Source: Acetivibrio cellulolyticus CD2
Lineage (GTDB): Bacteria; Bacillota; Clostridia; Acetivibrionales; Acetivibrionaceae
Direction: 5' to 3'
Assembly (NCBI RefSeq): GCF_000179595.2
Contig: NZ_JH556658.1
Span: 861,954 to 895,680, forward strand
Length of the DNA stretch: 33,727 nt
The position numbers and the translations under genes were made by a program. The notes beneath the pieces are model-generated. The model did no database searches. It saw only the letters and a list, made by a program, of their open reading frames with translations, and had not been told where the DNA came from. This document shows, piece by piece, positions 24,428 to 32,045 of the stretch (positions within the stretch are counted from its first letter, which is position 1; the number at the start of each line of letters is the position of its first letter).

Positions 24428-25003
24428 ATGAACAAACAACCGGAAGTGACAGCAGTGACAAGACAAAAGCTAATAGACGCATTTTGGAGTCTGTACGAGT
24501 TCAGGCGTATTGAAAAAGTCTCCATAAAAGAGATAACGGATAGGGCAGGCTACAATCGCGGCACATTTTATATCCACTTCAAGGACGTATACGACCTACT
24601 CGAACAGCTAGAGCTGTCGATTTTACCGACTGATGAGGAGTTGGAACTTGAAATCAGCTTAATAAAACAAGGCTCAAGCCATCCATTTGAAAAGCTACTT
24701 GAATTGTACAATAACAATGCGAAATATTATAACGTGCTTCTGAGCGAAAACGGCGACCCATATTTTCATAACATAATGAAACAAAAATGCAAAAAACTGC
24801 TTACAGATTATCTTAAAAGGTATGATTTATTTGACGAATCCATCGAGGCTGAGTATGCACTTGAATATACCATTTCAGCTATGCTAGGTATAATTATCTA
24901 CTGGTTTCAGCGTAATAAGCATATTACTGTCGAAAAATTATTGGATATTATGCACAAAATAATAAAGACCAGTCCTTTGAATCTATTGTTCAAAGAGGAG
25001 TAG
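24428..25003 (+). CDS. TetR-family transcriptional regulator
   Basis: 191 residues. An N-terminal TetR helix-turn-helix (about 10-55, VSIKEITDRAGYNRGTFYIH) is followed by an all-helical ligand domain. A GTG at 24413 is in frame; ATG 24428 is preferred because GGGTGA sits 5 nt upstream. It is divergent from the YhgE-like gene with a short intergenic repeat between, the usual arrangement for a repressor of an efflux-type protein. The ligand is unknown. Confidence 0.85.
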   Translation: MNKQPEVTAVTRQKLIDAFWSLYEFRRIEKVSIKEITDRAGYNRGTFYIHFKDVYDLLEQLELSILPTDEELELEISLIKQGSSHPFEKLLELYNNNAKYYNVLLSENGDPYFHNIMKQKCKKLLTDYLKRYDLFDESIEAEYALEYTISAMLGIIIYWFQRNKHITVEKLLDIMHKIIKTSPLNLLFKEE

Positions 25004-25148
25004 AGAACATTATGGCGGAAATATACATAAAGTTACTTGATATGACCTTCCGCCAAGGCCCCACCAGCGTCATATGGCATCTTTTTTGTATCCTCAAGGC
25101 ATGTGGAGACGGTAGTAAGAATACAGAGGGTGAAATAGTCGGTTCTGA

Positions 25149-25900
25149 TTTGATTACCGACTTGGCATGGGTTAGCCTGATTTATTCATCAAGTTAATGA
25201 AAACCCAAGACGAACATTGGAATATGGGAGAACTCTGGCACGAGTTAACCAACCGCCGACCACAGGAAAAAGTAATTGGGTATACCGAGTCGCATGACCA
25301 AGCACTTGTTGGCGATAAAACCCTTATGTTCTGGCTCGCAGACAAAGAAATGTATTGGCATATGAGTAAAAACGACAAAAACGAAAGAATTGATAGAGCT
25401 ATGGCTCTTCACAAAATGCTACGTTTTATTACCTATGCTGCAGGCGGTGAAGGATACTTAAATTTTATGGGTAACGAATTTGGTCATCCTGAGTGGATAG
25501 ACTTTCCATGTGAGGGTAACGGTTGGTGTTATAAATATGCAAAGAGGCAATGGAGTTTAGTTGATAATCCTAACCAAAAATATGAGTATCTTAATAATTT
25601 TGATTCAGCTATGCTTAGTTTTTTAGCAAAGGATTCCTTGTATAAAGAACCTTCCCGACTTTTATTGGTTCATGAATCGAATAAAGTTTTAGCATTCGTC
25701 AAAGGGAATTTACATTCATTTTCTATTTTCATGCAAGCAATAGCTATGTACATACGTTGAATGATTTTTCATCCTTTAAAATAGTTTTTCATAGTGCCTG
25801 GGAGCGTTTTGGAGGTTTTGTAGATGAGATCTTAAATACAGGCTTACTGTGTAACGATGCTATTGTAGTAGACCGTAGAACAGCAGTTGTCATTGAATAA
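25149..25900 (+). pseudogene. glgB: Decayed C-terminal part of 1,4-alpha-glucan branching enzyme
   Basis: Translation gives FDYRLGMG, a TAG stop (25173-25175), then PDLFIKLMKTQDEHWNMGELW, TESHDQALVGDKTLMFW and FMGNEFGHPEWIDFP, the conserved GH13 branching-enzyme region. Near 25711 a one-base loss shifts frame: the C-terminal part (FIFYFHASNSYVHTLN to TAVVIE) continues in another frame to TAA at 25898-25900. A TGA also lies just upstream (25146-25148). The 5' half of the gene is missing. The last base of glgB directly abuts a truncated copy of the transposon end (25901). A 25012-25197 ORF upstream is not recognisable. Confidence 0.8.
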
Positions 25901-26436
25901 TCGTACGCTAAGGAATATTAAGATTATTTGGTTCATTTAATGGTCTTAGATTACCCAATGATGCAATATTTTTCATGTTGAAGGTGTATTCCCCCAGGAA
26001 GTTTATATGTTCCCAATCCAAAGGTGACATATAGTTCAATAGTTCCTCATTCAAGGCGTTCTTTTCCTTTAAATACTCAATTGCTTTTTCAAGATAGACT
26101 GTATTCCAAACGCTTATAGCATTGATGATTATATTCAAGGCACTGGCTCTTTGCAGTTGGTCTTTGATAGCTTTTTCTTGAAGTTCTCCGCGCTTGCCGA
26201 AGAATATCGCTCTGGCTAATGCATTTGTGGCTTCACCCTTATTCAGTCCTTTCTGAATCCTACGGCGTAGAGCTTCATTGGAAATATAATCAAGAATGAA
26301 AATTGTCTTTTCTATTTTACCCATTTCTTTAAGGGCTGCTGCAAGTTTATTCTGTCTCGAATAGGAACCAATCTTACTCATTATGAGAGAACCAGATACC
26401 TTACCCTCTCTGATGGAGTGGGCTAGTCTCAGAACA
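25901..26436. repeat. Direct repeat of 22110-22645 (inner IR end plus tnpA 3' part)
   Basis: Begins TCGTACGCTAAGG, the inner third of the terminal repeat; the outer 26 bp are missing and replaced by the glgB 3' end. It is about 99 percent identical to 22110-22645 in the same orientation. The two copies bracket 3.25 kb of cargo. Confidence 0.9.
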
Positions 26437-28892
26437 TCATCAAAGTTTTCCTGAATGAGCTTTGTATTTATCTTTGCCTTTAAAATTTTTTCAATTTTAG
26501 GGAAATCAGAAGGCTTATTGAAAGTGAATAAATCCAAGTCTGCCAAATCCCTGAGTCTTGGAGCAAATCTAAACCCAAGAAGGTGGCATAGTCCGAATAC
26601 TTGGTCACTGTACCCTGCGGTGTCGGTGTAATGCTCCTGTATTTCTAAATCTGTTTCATGGTGCAGCAAGCCATCTACAAAATGAATCGCATCCCTTGTA
26701 TTTGTGTTTACTACCTGAACATAGAAGGAAGAAAACTGGTCACTTACCCATCTGTAAATAGTTGCCCCTTTACCTGAGCCGTAATGAGGGTTGTGAACTG
26801 AATTCAGGGCATTAACTCCAATTAGAACTCGCATACCGTCACTTGATGATGTTATACCTTCCCCCCAATAGGTAGGTAAAATCAACGAGTGATGGAAGTT
26901 GACAAGAGTTGCCTGAGCTTTATTAAAAGCATCATCATACATACGCCATTCAACGGTATTTGCCATTTTGTAATAAGTAATTCCGGGTGTGGCTTCTGCC
27001 ATTTTTACAAGACCGACATTCGTTCCCATTGCCATAAGTGCAGCCATTATAATAGGCTTTTCATCTTCCTTTGGCTTCTTTCCAGTGGAAATATGTATGA
27101 ATTGTTCATCAAAATTAGTCCAGTTTGATACTTCAAGTAACAAGTCAGTAAGCTTGATTCTTGGCAGCATACTGTAAAGCAAACGACTAAAGGCTTTTGC
27201 TTCTTCAGGAGTATCCTTTTCAAGCCTTCTCACATGAATTTCACCATTTTCTATAGTAATTCCGTCCAGTCCGTCAGCACTTCTTGATACATATTTCAGC
27301 CTTTCATTCAACGATTGTATTCTTTCCTGAATGTACGTATCATAAGAAGTACTTACAGCTAATCTTATTCCGGTGTTACGTGCTACATCCCATTCATCTT
27401 TTGAAAATAAGTAATCATCAAAGTCTTTGTATTGCCTACTTCCAACAACAGATACGTCACCTGAACGAATACAGTTTTTTAATGCTGTAAGAGCTGCAAG
27501 CTCATAGTATTGTCTGCTAATGGTTCCATCCGATTGCAACACGTGTTTTATCCATCTCATGGGAACAAAGGATATGGGTGCATCCTGAGGAACAATTCTT
27601 TTTTTAGTTTCGTTCATTTCATTGATTATATTCAAAGCATCTACCAAAGGCGTAGCTGACTTATTGGATTTAAATTTTAAGCATTTCAATAGTGTTGGGG
27701 TATACTTTCGAAGGTAACTAAACCTATTGGAAAGTAAATCAAGGTAGTCATAGTCTACAGGCCGTGCAAGCTTGTCTGCTTCTTCCCCTGAAGTAACAAG
27801 CTTATCCCAGGACATTACTGAAGCTTCTATGGTTTGGAAAGGGTCTAGTCCTTCACTTCTTGCCTTAACCAATGCTTTTACCAGGCTGGCATAATAAACT
27901 ACCTTTTCATTCAGAGCTTTTCCATTTTGTATCTGCATTTCTTGCTGTGCTTTTCTCCCAGTAGACAATAAACTGTTCATTTGCCTCTCATGTATTTCTA
28001 TAGCTTGATCAACCAAGTCCTGACTCAAATCAATCAAGTAGATAGTAAGTATGGCATAGCGTTTGGATTCTTCAAATTTCTTGAATGCATACGGTTCATA
28101 CCTTGCCCCAAGCCTTGATAATTGTCTTAGCCTATTTGGGTGAATTCCTGATGTCTGAATGCTGAGGTTTAGGCTACGGACATATTCAATCCTTTCTATT
28201 ACCTGCAGGAATGTTTCAGGAGAATGGTTTCCCGGCACTTCCTTCAGCCATGCCAAACGGGTTATCCCTTTTTCTATTTTCGCATTGAGAAGGCTTTCCA
28301 ACCTTCTTTTTTGTTCTTCATTTACACAGTCGTTGACGGTCTTATATATTTTTGTTTCAGCCTTGTTACGAACCTCCCATACAATTCTTTCTACTGTAGT
28401 AATTGCAGGTATGATAATCTTATTATTACGCAATTCATCCAGTGCGGTTTTTATAAGATATAAGGAATTTCCGTTCTCAAAGGAATAGGGAATAAGGTTG
28501 TGTGCTATTTCTCGGTACTCTTTTGACGAAAAGCTTTTATATCCGTATTCCTGGCGTATTTCTTCAAGGTGTTCACGCTTTGTAGGCTCTCTTTGGGGAT
28601 ATAATGAAAAATCATCGGGATTTACATTAATCTGTCTTGCGATATATTCAAGTACTGTGTAGGGAATACTGTCAATTTCAATCAAAGGCCATCCAGGATA
28701 GCGAAGTACACTTAATTGAACAGCAAATCCAAGCTTGTTATGGCTTCTCCTGTGGCGGTTAATAATTTCTATATCATGCTGCGAAAATGAATAGTATGCT
28801 GCCATCTCCCTGGCGTTCAAATCAGACGGAATCTGTTTAAGCTCCTGCCGTTGTTCTTCTGTTAAAAGCTCTCTACTCTTCAAGTACCTCAT
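25908..28892 (-). CDS. tnpA: Tn3-family DDE transposase TnpA
   Basis: 994 residues, full length for the family. Conserved blocks include GDVSVVGSRQYKDFDDYL, GKGATIYRWVSDQ and HYTDTAGYSDQVFGLCHLLG. The likely catalytic triad is Asp685 (SSDGMR), Asp757 (HYTDTAG) and Glu887 (KGEATNA), close to the spacing in Tn3. It binds the 38-bp ends and carries out replicative transposition. The start has ACGGAGG 8 nt upstream. The stop codon lies within the inner end of the truncated left repeat copy. It is divergent from tnpR across a res-like region. Confidence 0.95.
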   Translation of the reverse strand: MRYLKSRELLTEEQRQELKQIPSDLNAREMAAYYSFSQHDIEIINRHRRSHNKLGFAVQLSVLRYPGWPLIEIDSIPYTVLEYIARQINVNPDDFSLYPQREPTKREHLEEIRQEYGYKSFSSKEYREIAHNLIPYSFENGNSLYLIKTALDELRNNKIIIPAITTVERIVWEVRNKAETKIYKTVNDCVNEEQKRRLESLLNAKIEKGITRLAWLKEVPGNHSPETFLQVIERIEYVRSLNLSIQTSGIHPNRLRQLSRLGARYEPYAFKKFEESKRYAILTIYLIDLSQDLVDQAIEIHERQMNSLLSTGRKAQQEMQIQNGKALNEKVVYYASLVKALVKARSEGLDPFQTIEASVMSWDKLVTSGEEADKLARPVDYDYLDLLSNRFSYLRKYTPTLLKCLKFKSNKSATPLVDALNIINEMNETKKRIVPQDAPISFVPMRWIKHVLQSDGTISRQYYELAALTALKNCIRSGDVSVVGSRQYKDFDDYLFSKDEWDVARNTGIRLAVSTSYDTYIQERIQSLNERLKYVSRSADGLDGITIENGEIHVRRLEKDTPEEAKAFSRLLYSMLPRIKLTDLLLEVSNWTNFDEQFIHISTGKKPKEDEKPIIMAALMAMGTNVGLVKMAEATPGITYYKMANTVEWRMYDDAFNKAQATLVNFHHSLILPTYWGEGITSSSDGMRVLIGVNALNSVHNPHYGSGKGATIYRWVSDQFSSFYVQVVNTNTRDAIHFVDGLLHHETDLEIQEHYTDTAGYSDQVFGLCHLLGFRFAPRLRDLADLDLFTFNKPSDFPKIEKILKAKINTKLIQENFDDVLRLAHSIREGKVSGSLIMSKIGSYSRQNKLAAALKEMGKIEKTIFILDYISNEALRRRIQKGLNKGEATNALARAIFFGKRGELQEKAIKDQLQRASALNIIINAISVWNTVYLEKAIEYLKEKNALNEELLNYMSPLDWEHINFLGEYTFNMKNIASLGNLRPLNEPNNLNIP

Positions 28893-28940
28893 AAATTAAC
28901 CTCCGTTAATCAAAAAACTATAGTTTTATGATACAGTAAA

Positions 28941-29020
28941 TGCGGACGAGAAAAGTACCTCTAATATAGCAATGTTTCGTCGCAAATATGTCTCACAAGA
29001 TTTGATACTTTTTTGAGACA
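28941..29020. other. res-like resolution site between tnpA and tnpR
   Basis: Two inverted-repeat subsites: TGCGGACGA (28941-28949) with TCGTCGCA (28977-28984), and TGTCTCA (28989-28995) with TGAGACA (29014-29020), spanning 44 and 32 bp. Tn3 res sites lie here and consist of such imperfect dyads bound by resolvase. The second dyad overlaps the tnpR promoter, so TnpR may repress itself. Confidence 0.55.
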
Positions 29021-29029
29021 TTGTATAAT
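29002..29029 (+). promoter_or_regulatory. Promoter of tnpR
   Basis: TTGATA (29002-29007), 16 bp, TATAAT (29024-29029), about 35 bp before the tnpR start. Confidence 0.6.
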
Positions 29030-29065
29030 ACAGTTATCTTTTTTGTCAAAGAAAGGATAATTAAA

Positions 29066-29638
29066 ATGAATATATCTTACGAGAGAGTCTCAACAATTAA
29101 GCAAGATGAAAGAAGGCAAGAATTAAGCTTTGATAATTATAAGATAGATAAAAAGTATATTGATAAGGCGACCGGAAAAAACACCGATAGGCCACAATTA
29201 AATAAACTGATGCTTGAAGTAAGAAAAGGTGACAATATCTATGTTGAGAGTATTAGCAGACTTGGAAGAAATGTTGATGACCTTCGTAACCTTACTGAGT
29301 ATTTTAAAGAAAAAGGTGTAACTATTCATTTTTTAAAAGAAGGCTTCAATACAAATGGGAATATGTATAAGTTTTTGCTTACTATCCTTGGAGCAGTTGC
29401 CGAAATGGAAAGAGAGATCATTGTTGAAAGGGTGAGAGAAGGTATTGAAAAGGCAAAAAAGTTTGGAACTAAAAGTGGCTTATCTATAGGCAGACCTGAA
29501 AGAACCTTAACAAAAGAGTTCGAAAAGTATTATAAAAAGTGGAAGGACAAAGAGATTACGGCAATAGAATTTGCAAAGTTGATAGGTGTAAGCAGGGCAA
29601 CACTCTATAGATACATTAAGGAGTACAAAAGAAGATAG
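29066..29638 (+). CDS. tnpR: Serine resolvase TnpR
   Basis: 190 residues. YERVSTIKQ (5-13) contains the predicted nucleophile Ser9 and Arg7. ESISRLGRN and GAVAEMEREIIVERVREGI are typical of the resolvase/invertase catalytic domain and E-helix. A C-terminal helix-turn-helix (about 160-188, FAKLIGVSRATLYRYI) binds res. The open frame begins 45 nt earlier, but GAAAGGA (29051-29057) and the family N-terminus place the start at 29066. It resolves the cointegrates made by TnpA. Confidence 0.92.
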   Translation: MNISYERVSTIKQDERRQELSFDNYKIDKKYIDKATGKNTDRPQLNKLMLEVRKGDNIYVESISRLGRNVDDLRNLTEYFKEKGVTIHFLKEGFNTNGNMYKFLLTILGAVAEMEREIIVERVREGIEKAKKFGTKSGLSIGRPERTLTKEFEKYYKKWKDKEITAIEFAKLIGVSRATLYRYIKEYKRR

Positions 29639-29657
29639 AGCAGATTCACTATATCTC

Positions 29658-29667
29658 CTTAGCGTAC
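29658..29667 (-). repeat. Extra copy of the inner inverted-repeat end
   Basis: CTTAGCGTAC recurs 41 bp inside the true right end (29699-29708). It may be a second TnpA binding site or a remnant of an earlier end. Confidence 0.5.
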
Positions 29668-29698
29668 AAATTCAGGGCGTTTTTAAGAAGTATGAGTT

Positions 29699-29736
29699 CT
29701 TAGCGTACGATTTTTGCAAAAATCTGCCCATACCCC
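29699..29736 (-). repeat. Right terminal inverted repeat of the Tn3 element
   Basis: 38 bp, 37 identical to the complement of the left repeat, followed by the duplicated TAAAT (29737-29741). Confidence 0.9.
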
Positions 29737-29794
29737 TAAATCTTATATTGTTAATTAGTTCGCACTCTATAATTTTAGTGTATTGCCTACCTCC

Positions 29795-29824
29795 AATTAC
29801 ACGAAATTTTTATTTCGTGTAATT
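29795..29824 (-). terminator. Perfect 13-bp hairpin at the end of the Cys-rich ORF
   Basis: AATTACACGAAAT (29795-29807) pairs with ATTTCGTGTAATT (29812-29824), loop TTTT. The stop codon of the minus-strand ORF lies in the distal arm. No T-run follows, so it may be a 3' stability element instead. Confidence 0.5.
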
Positions 29825-30021
29825 ACTTGTTTTAAATTTTCCACCCTCCTAGCGTTGATTTTTACCTTTATAGGTTTTGGTTTAATATAGTCAGTATAAT
29901 TTTCACATTCAATTTTAGAATGCCTGTATTGGCATTTTAAACACCTATGCTTTTCAGCACATTTTATTTGAGTACAAAAACAACATTTGCACCAGTAACA
30001 TATATCATTCCAAAAACCCAT
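29797..30021 (-). CDS. Small Cys-rich protein, function unknown
   Basis: 74 residues with nine cysteines, eight of them in the first 40 residues (CYWCKCCFC, CAEKHRCLKC), suggesting a zinc-binding knuckle, then a basic C-terminal half. The start ATG overlaps the stop of the upstream frame as TAATG, with AGAGG just upstream, so the two frames look translationally coupled and this is likely a real gene. Not recognised as a family; small zinc proteins like this are common in mobile elements. Confidence 0.5.
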   Translation of the reverse strand: MGFWNDICYWCKCCFCTQIKCAEKHRCLKCQYRHSKIECENYTDYIKPKPIKVKINARRVENLKQVITRNKNFV

Positions 30022-30167
30022 TACGAAACCTCTTTAATGCATTCCTGAATAAATTCAATATTCAAGTAATCCGACCTAACCAATTCACCAGTATCCAAAT
30101 TAACAGCTTCAATACCTGAACTAAGTTTAATCAGCCTAATATCAGTAAGTGCTTCAAAAGATGACGT
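30021..30167 (-). pseudogene. C-terminal remnant of a gene cut off by the IS66 junction
   Basis: Reading back from the TAA overlapping the Cys-rich gene, 48 codons are open (SSFEALTDIRLIKLSSGIEA, then VNLDTGELVRSDYLNIEFIQ, then ECIKEVS). The text is protein-like, and the frame closes at a TAG just where a long hairpin and the IS66 sequence begin. It was probably the upstream partner of the Cys-rich gene before the insertion. The family is not recognised. Confidence 0.5.
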
Positions 30168-30223
30168 CTAGCTATATCACGATCATTGCGATAAGCTAAT
30201 GGTGTCATTTTTTGAAGCACTTT
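30146..30223. repeat. Long hairpin at the 3' junction of the IS66 gene
   Basis: AAGTGCTTCAAAAGATGAC (left arm) and GTCATTTTTTGAAGCACTT (right arm) pair with one mismatch. Inside the loop a second dyad (TAGCTATATCAC with GCGATAAGCTA) continues the stem with one bulge and one wobble. The right arm is the 3' end of the IS66 gene, the left arm lies in the gene remnant. Confidence 0.65.
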
Positions 30224-31464
30224 TTATGTTTATGATTCAGCCTGCATTCTTCCGGTAAATCCTTTGACCAAGGCAGGTACTTGTCCAGAAGTTCTGGGTG
30301 GTTTTTAAAATCTGTATTAGGCATTGCTTCAAGGATATATTTTAGATACTCATACACGTCCAAAATATTTGCTTTGGCAGATTCCACCAATGTATAAAGG
30401 ATCGCATTAGCAGTTGCTCCCCTTGGAGTGTCAGCAAAAAGCCAGGCTCTTCTTGCCACGGCATATGGTTTGATATTTGCCTCACAAAGATTGTTTGAGA
30501 TGGGAAGTCTTCCGTCTTCTAGAAATGTTTCAAGATACTTTTTCTGATTCTTAGCATAATTTAGAGCTTTTGTCAGGTTCTCATTTGTAGTAGAAATTGC
30601 AGAGGTCTCTTCAACCCATGACCAAAAGGCATCAAGAATGGCGCGTGACGCCTCCTGACGCTTCTCTTTCTTTTCGTCATATGACAGTTCCTTTATCTCA
30701 TCTTCCACTTTGAAGAGAAGATTGATGAATTCCCTTCCTTCAGCTCCTTTGGAACCCGAGATCTCTTTTCCTTTATTGTCCAGCGGAATACTTTCTATGA
30801 AATAGCGTCGACAATGAGCCCAACAAAGATTTCTTTTAATGTTCTCCGCTTTCTCATAAGCACTATACGCATCCGTGGTTAGATATCCATGAAACCCTTG
30901 TAATAGTTGCTTTGCAACATCACCGCTTCGGCTTCTGGAATAGTGGAAGAAAGCTGCCTTGATCTCTTCACAAGCTGCACTTCGCATGACCCACATGAAA
31001 GAATCACTGCTAGCTTGTTTGCCTTCTTCCTTATTACACTGGATTCTTGTTTCATCCATGTGAAGGACTTCGCATTTTAAAAGCTCCTCATGAATCCGGT
31101 TGTAAATCGGAGCCAGCCATTCTTCACTACACCGAATCGTCCAGTTTGCCATATTAGATCTTGGTAGCACCATACCTATACGGTACCAATCGTTCTCTTG
31201 ACGGTTGAAAGGAATCCCCATTGCAAACTTCTGATACATGACTTGTGCCACAAGGGATGCAGTTGCTATGGAGTGTGGCAGAACTGAAGTTGGAACCGCA
31301 GCTTTCTGGAAATGGTCTTTGGGATTTTCGCTACCTTCATTTCCACAGTTGGTACACTTAGCAACTTCCTGGAGAACCTGTACTACTTTCAGTTTTGACG
31401 GAATAAATTCCACTTCTGTGCGTACAAGCTTTTTACCAATGACTTTCAGTTCTGCTCCGCACAA
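30205..31464 (-). pseudogene. IS66-family transposase (TnpC), N-terminus missing
   Basis: 419 residues from a TTG at 31464; the family is usually about 500 or more. The Zn-binding region (PLCGAELKVIGKK, then CTNCGNEG) and the DDE transposase domain are present: MDETRI, TTDAYSAYEKA with LCWAHCRRYF, and ISNNLCEANIKP with the predicted catalytic Glu. The C-terminal IS66 tail (LVESAKANILDVYEYL) is complete. The N-terminal helical and HTH region of about 100 residues is absent. The reading frame upstream runs straight into an oriT-like hairpin at 31483. The helper genes tnpA and tnpB of IS66 are absent, and no terminal repeats were identified. Probably inactive. Confidence 0.85.
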
Positions 31465-31482
31465 GGGTGACTGTAGTTGTGT

Positions 31483-31506
31483 ACCCCCGTATTACATACC
31501 GGGGGT
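31483..31506 (-). other. Orphan oriT-like hairpin of the Tn916/ICEBs1 (MOBT) type
   Basis: A 24-bp dyad: on the minus strand ACCCCCGG-TAT-GTAA-TACGGGGGT in outline, with ACCCCC and GGGGGT arms and a TAA in the loop. From memory, oriT of ICEBs1 and Tn916 are also 24-bp ACCCCC...GGGGGT dyads with CTAACA at the nick, so size, arms and loop agree. A relaxase gene should follow on the minus strand; instead the truncated IS66 gene begins within about 20 bp. No relaxase is in the window. Confidence 0.6.
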
Positions 31507-32040
31507 TAAAATAAACTTTTCCGTCTACGCGAACTTTCGGCGGGTGTTACTTAGAACCCGCCATAAATTTCTAAAGAATTAAAAGCATTTGTAAGTACAA
31601 TGATTGTTCGTGCTGTGCGGTACCGTCCGCGCTCTGGTTTAATGCCAACTGTACTTTTACCCCGCACTAATAATTTATATACTATTCAAAGTTCGTGCCC
31701 CCCGCATCCTTGTTATTACGAAGCGCAATTTACTGCACGCATCCGTCATCTTCTAAAGGAATAAAGGGATGTTGCTGTCATTGTGCTAAAATAGAACCTT
31801 TATTCACTCGACTATTACGCTACGCTCCATTGACGTCTATCAAAGTACGAACGCGTTGTCACCAATTAACAAAGGCTAGTACCTTATACCCGCGATGTTA
31901 ATTTTTGCCCCTTTTCGTTTCGCGAGATAGCCTTTAAGCGAAATGACTTTTTTGTGTTATAACATAGTATTTAAGCAAGTTTGGAGCTATTTACAATTTC
32001 GCGTCCATGGGGAGTGTTACAAGAAAACTCCCCAAACAAT
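31507..32040. other. Gene-free, hairpin-rich segment, possible ICE leader or single-strand origin
   Basis: About 530 bp without a supported gene (short ORFs here lack ribosome sites). Two clear hairpins: GGCGGGT with ACCCGCC (31539-31545, 31556-31562) and GGGGAGT with ACTCCCC (32009-32015, 32027-32033). Base composition is more GC-rich and CpG-rich than the flanks. In Tn916-type elements the DNA beside oriT also carries a single-strand origin; that reading is inference. Confidence 0.45.
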
Positions 32041-32045
32041 TTGTA

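Larger units (their letters stand above)
22084..29736. mobile_element. Tn3-family transposon, about 7.65 kb, with rearranged left half
   Basis: Bounded by 38-bp inverted repeats (22084-22121 and 29699-29736; 37 of 38 identical) that begin GGGGTATGGGCAG and end ACGCTAAG, the classic GGGG...TAAG form of Tn3 ends. The 5-bp sequence TAAAT directly flanks both ends, as expected of Tn3 transposition. Order inside: a tnpA 3' fragment, a membrane-protein gene, tetR, a glgB remnant, full tnpA, res-like DNA and tnpR. The target duplication shows the whole composite moved as one unit. Confidence 0.9.

Noticed and set aside
25012-25148. Start of an intact gene before the glgB remnant
   Set aside because: The short frame lacks recognisable similarity and runs out of frame across the glgB remnant.
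30182-30210. Minus-strand reading MTPLAYRNDRDIARRH after the IS66 stop
   Set aside because: It is the loop of the long hairpin, has no ribosome site and closes within about 25 codons.
30205-31464. Intact IS66 insertion sequence
   Set aside because: The N-terminal part of the transposase, the helper genes and any terminal repeats or target duplication are missing.
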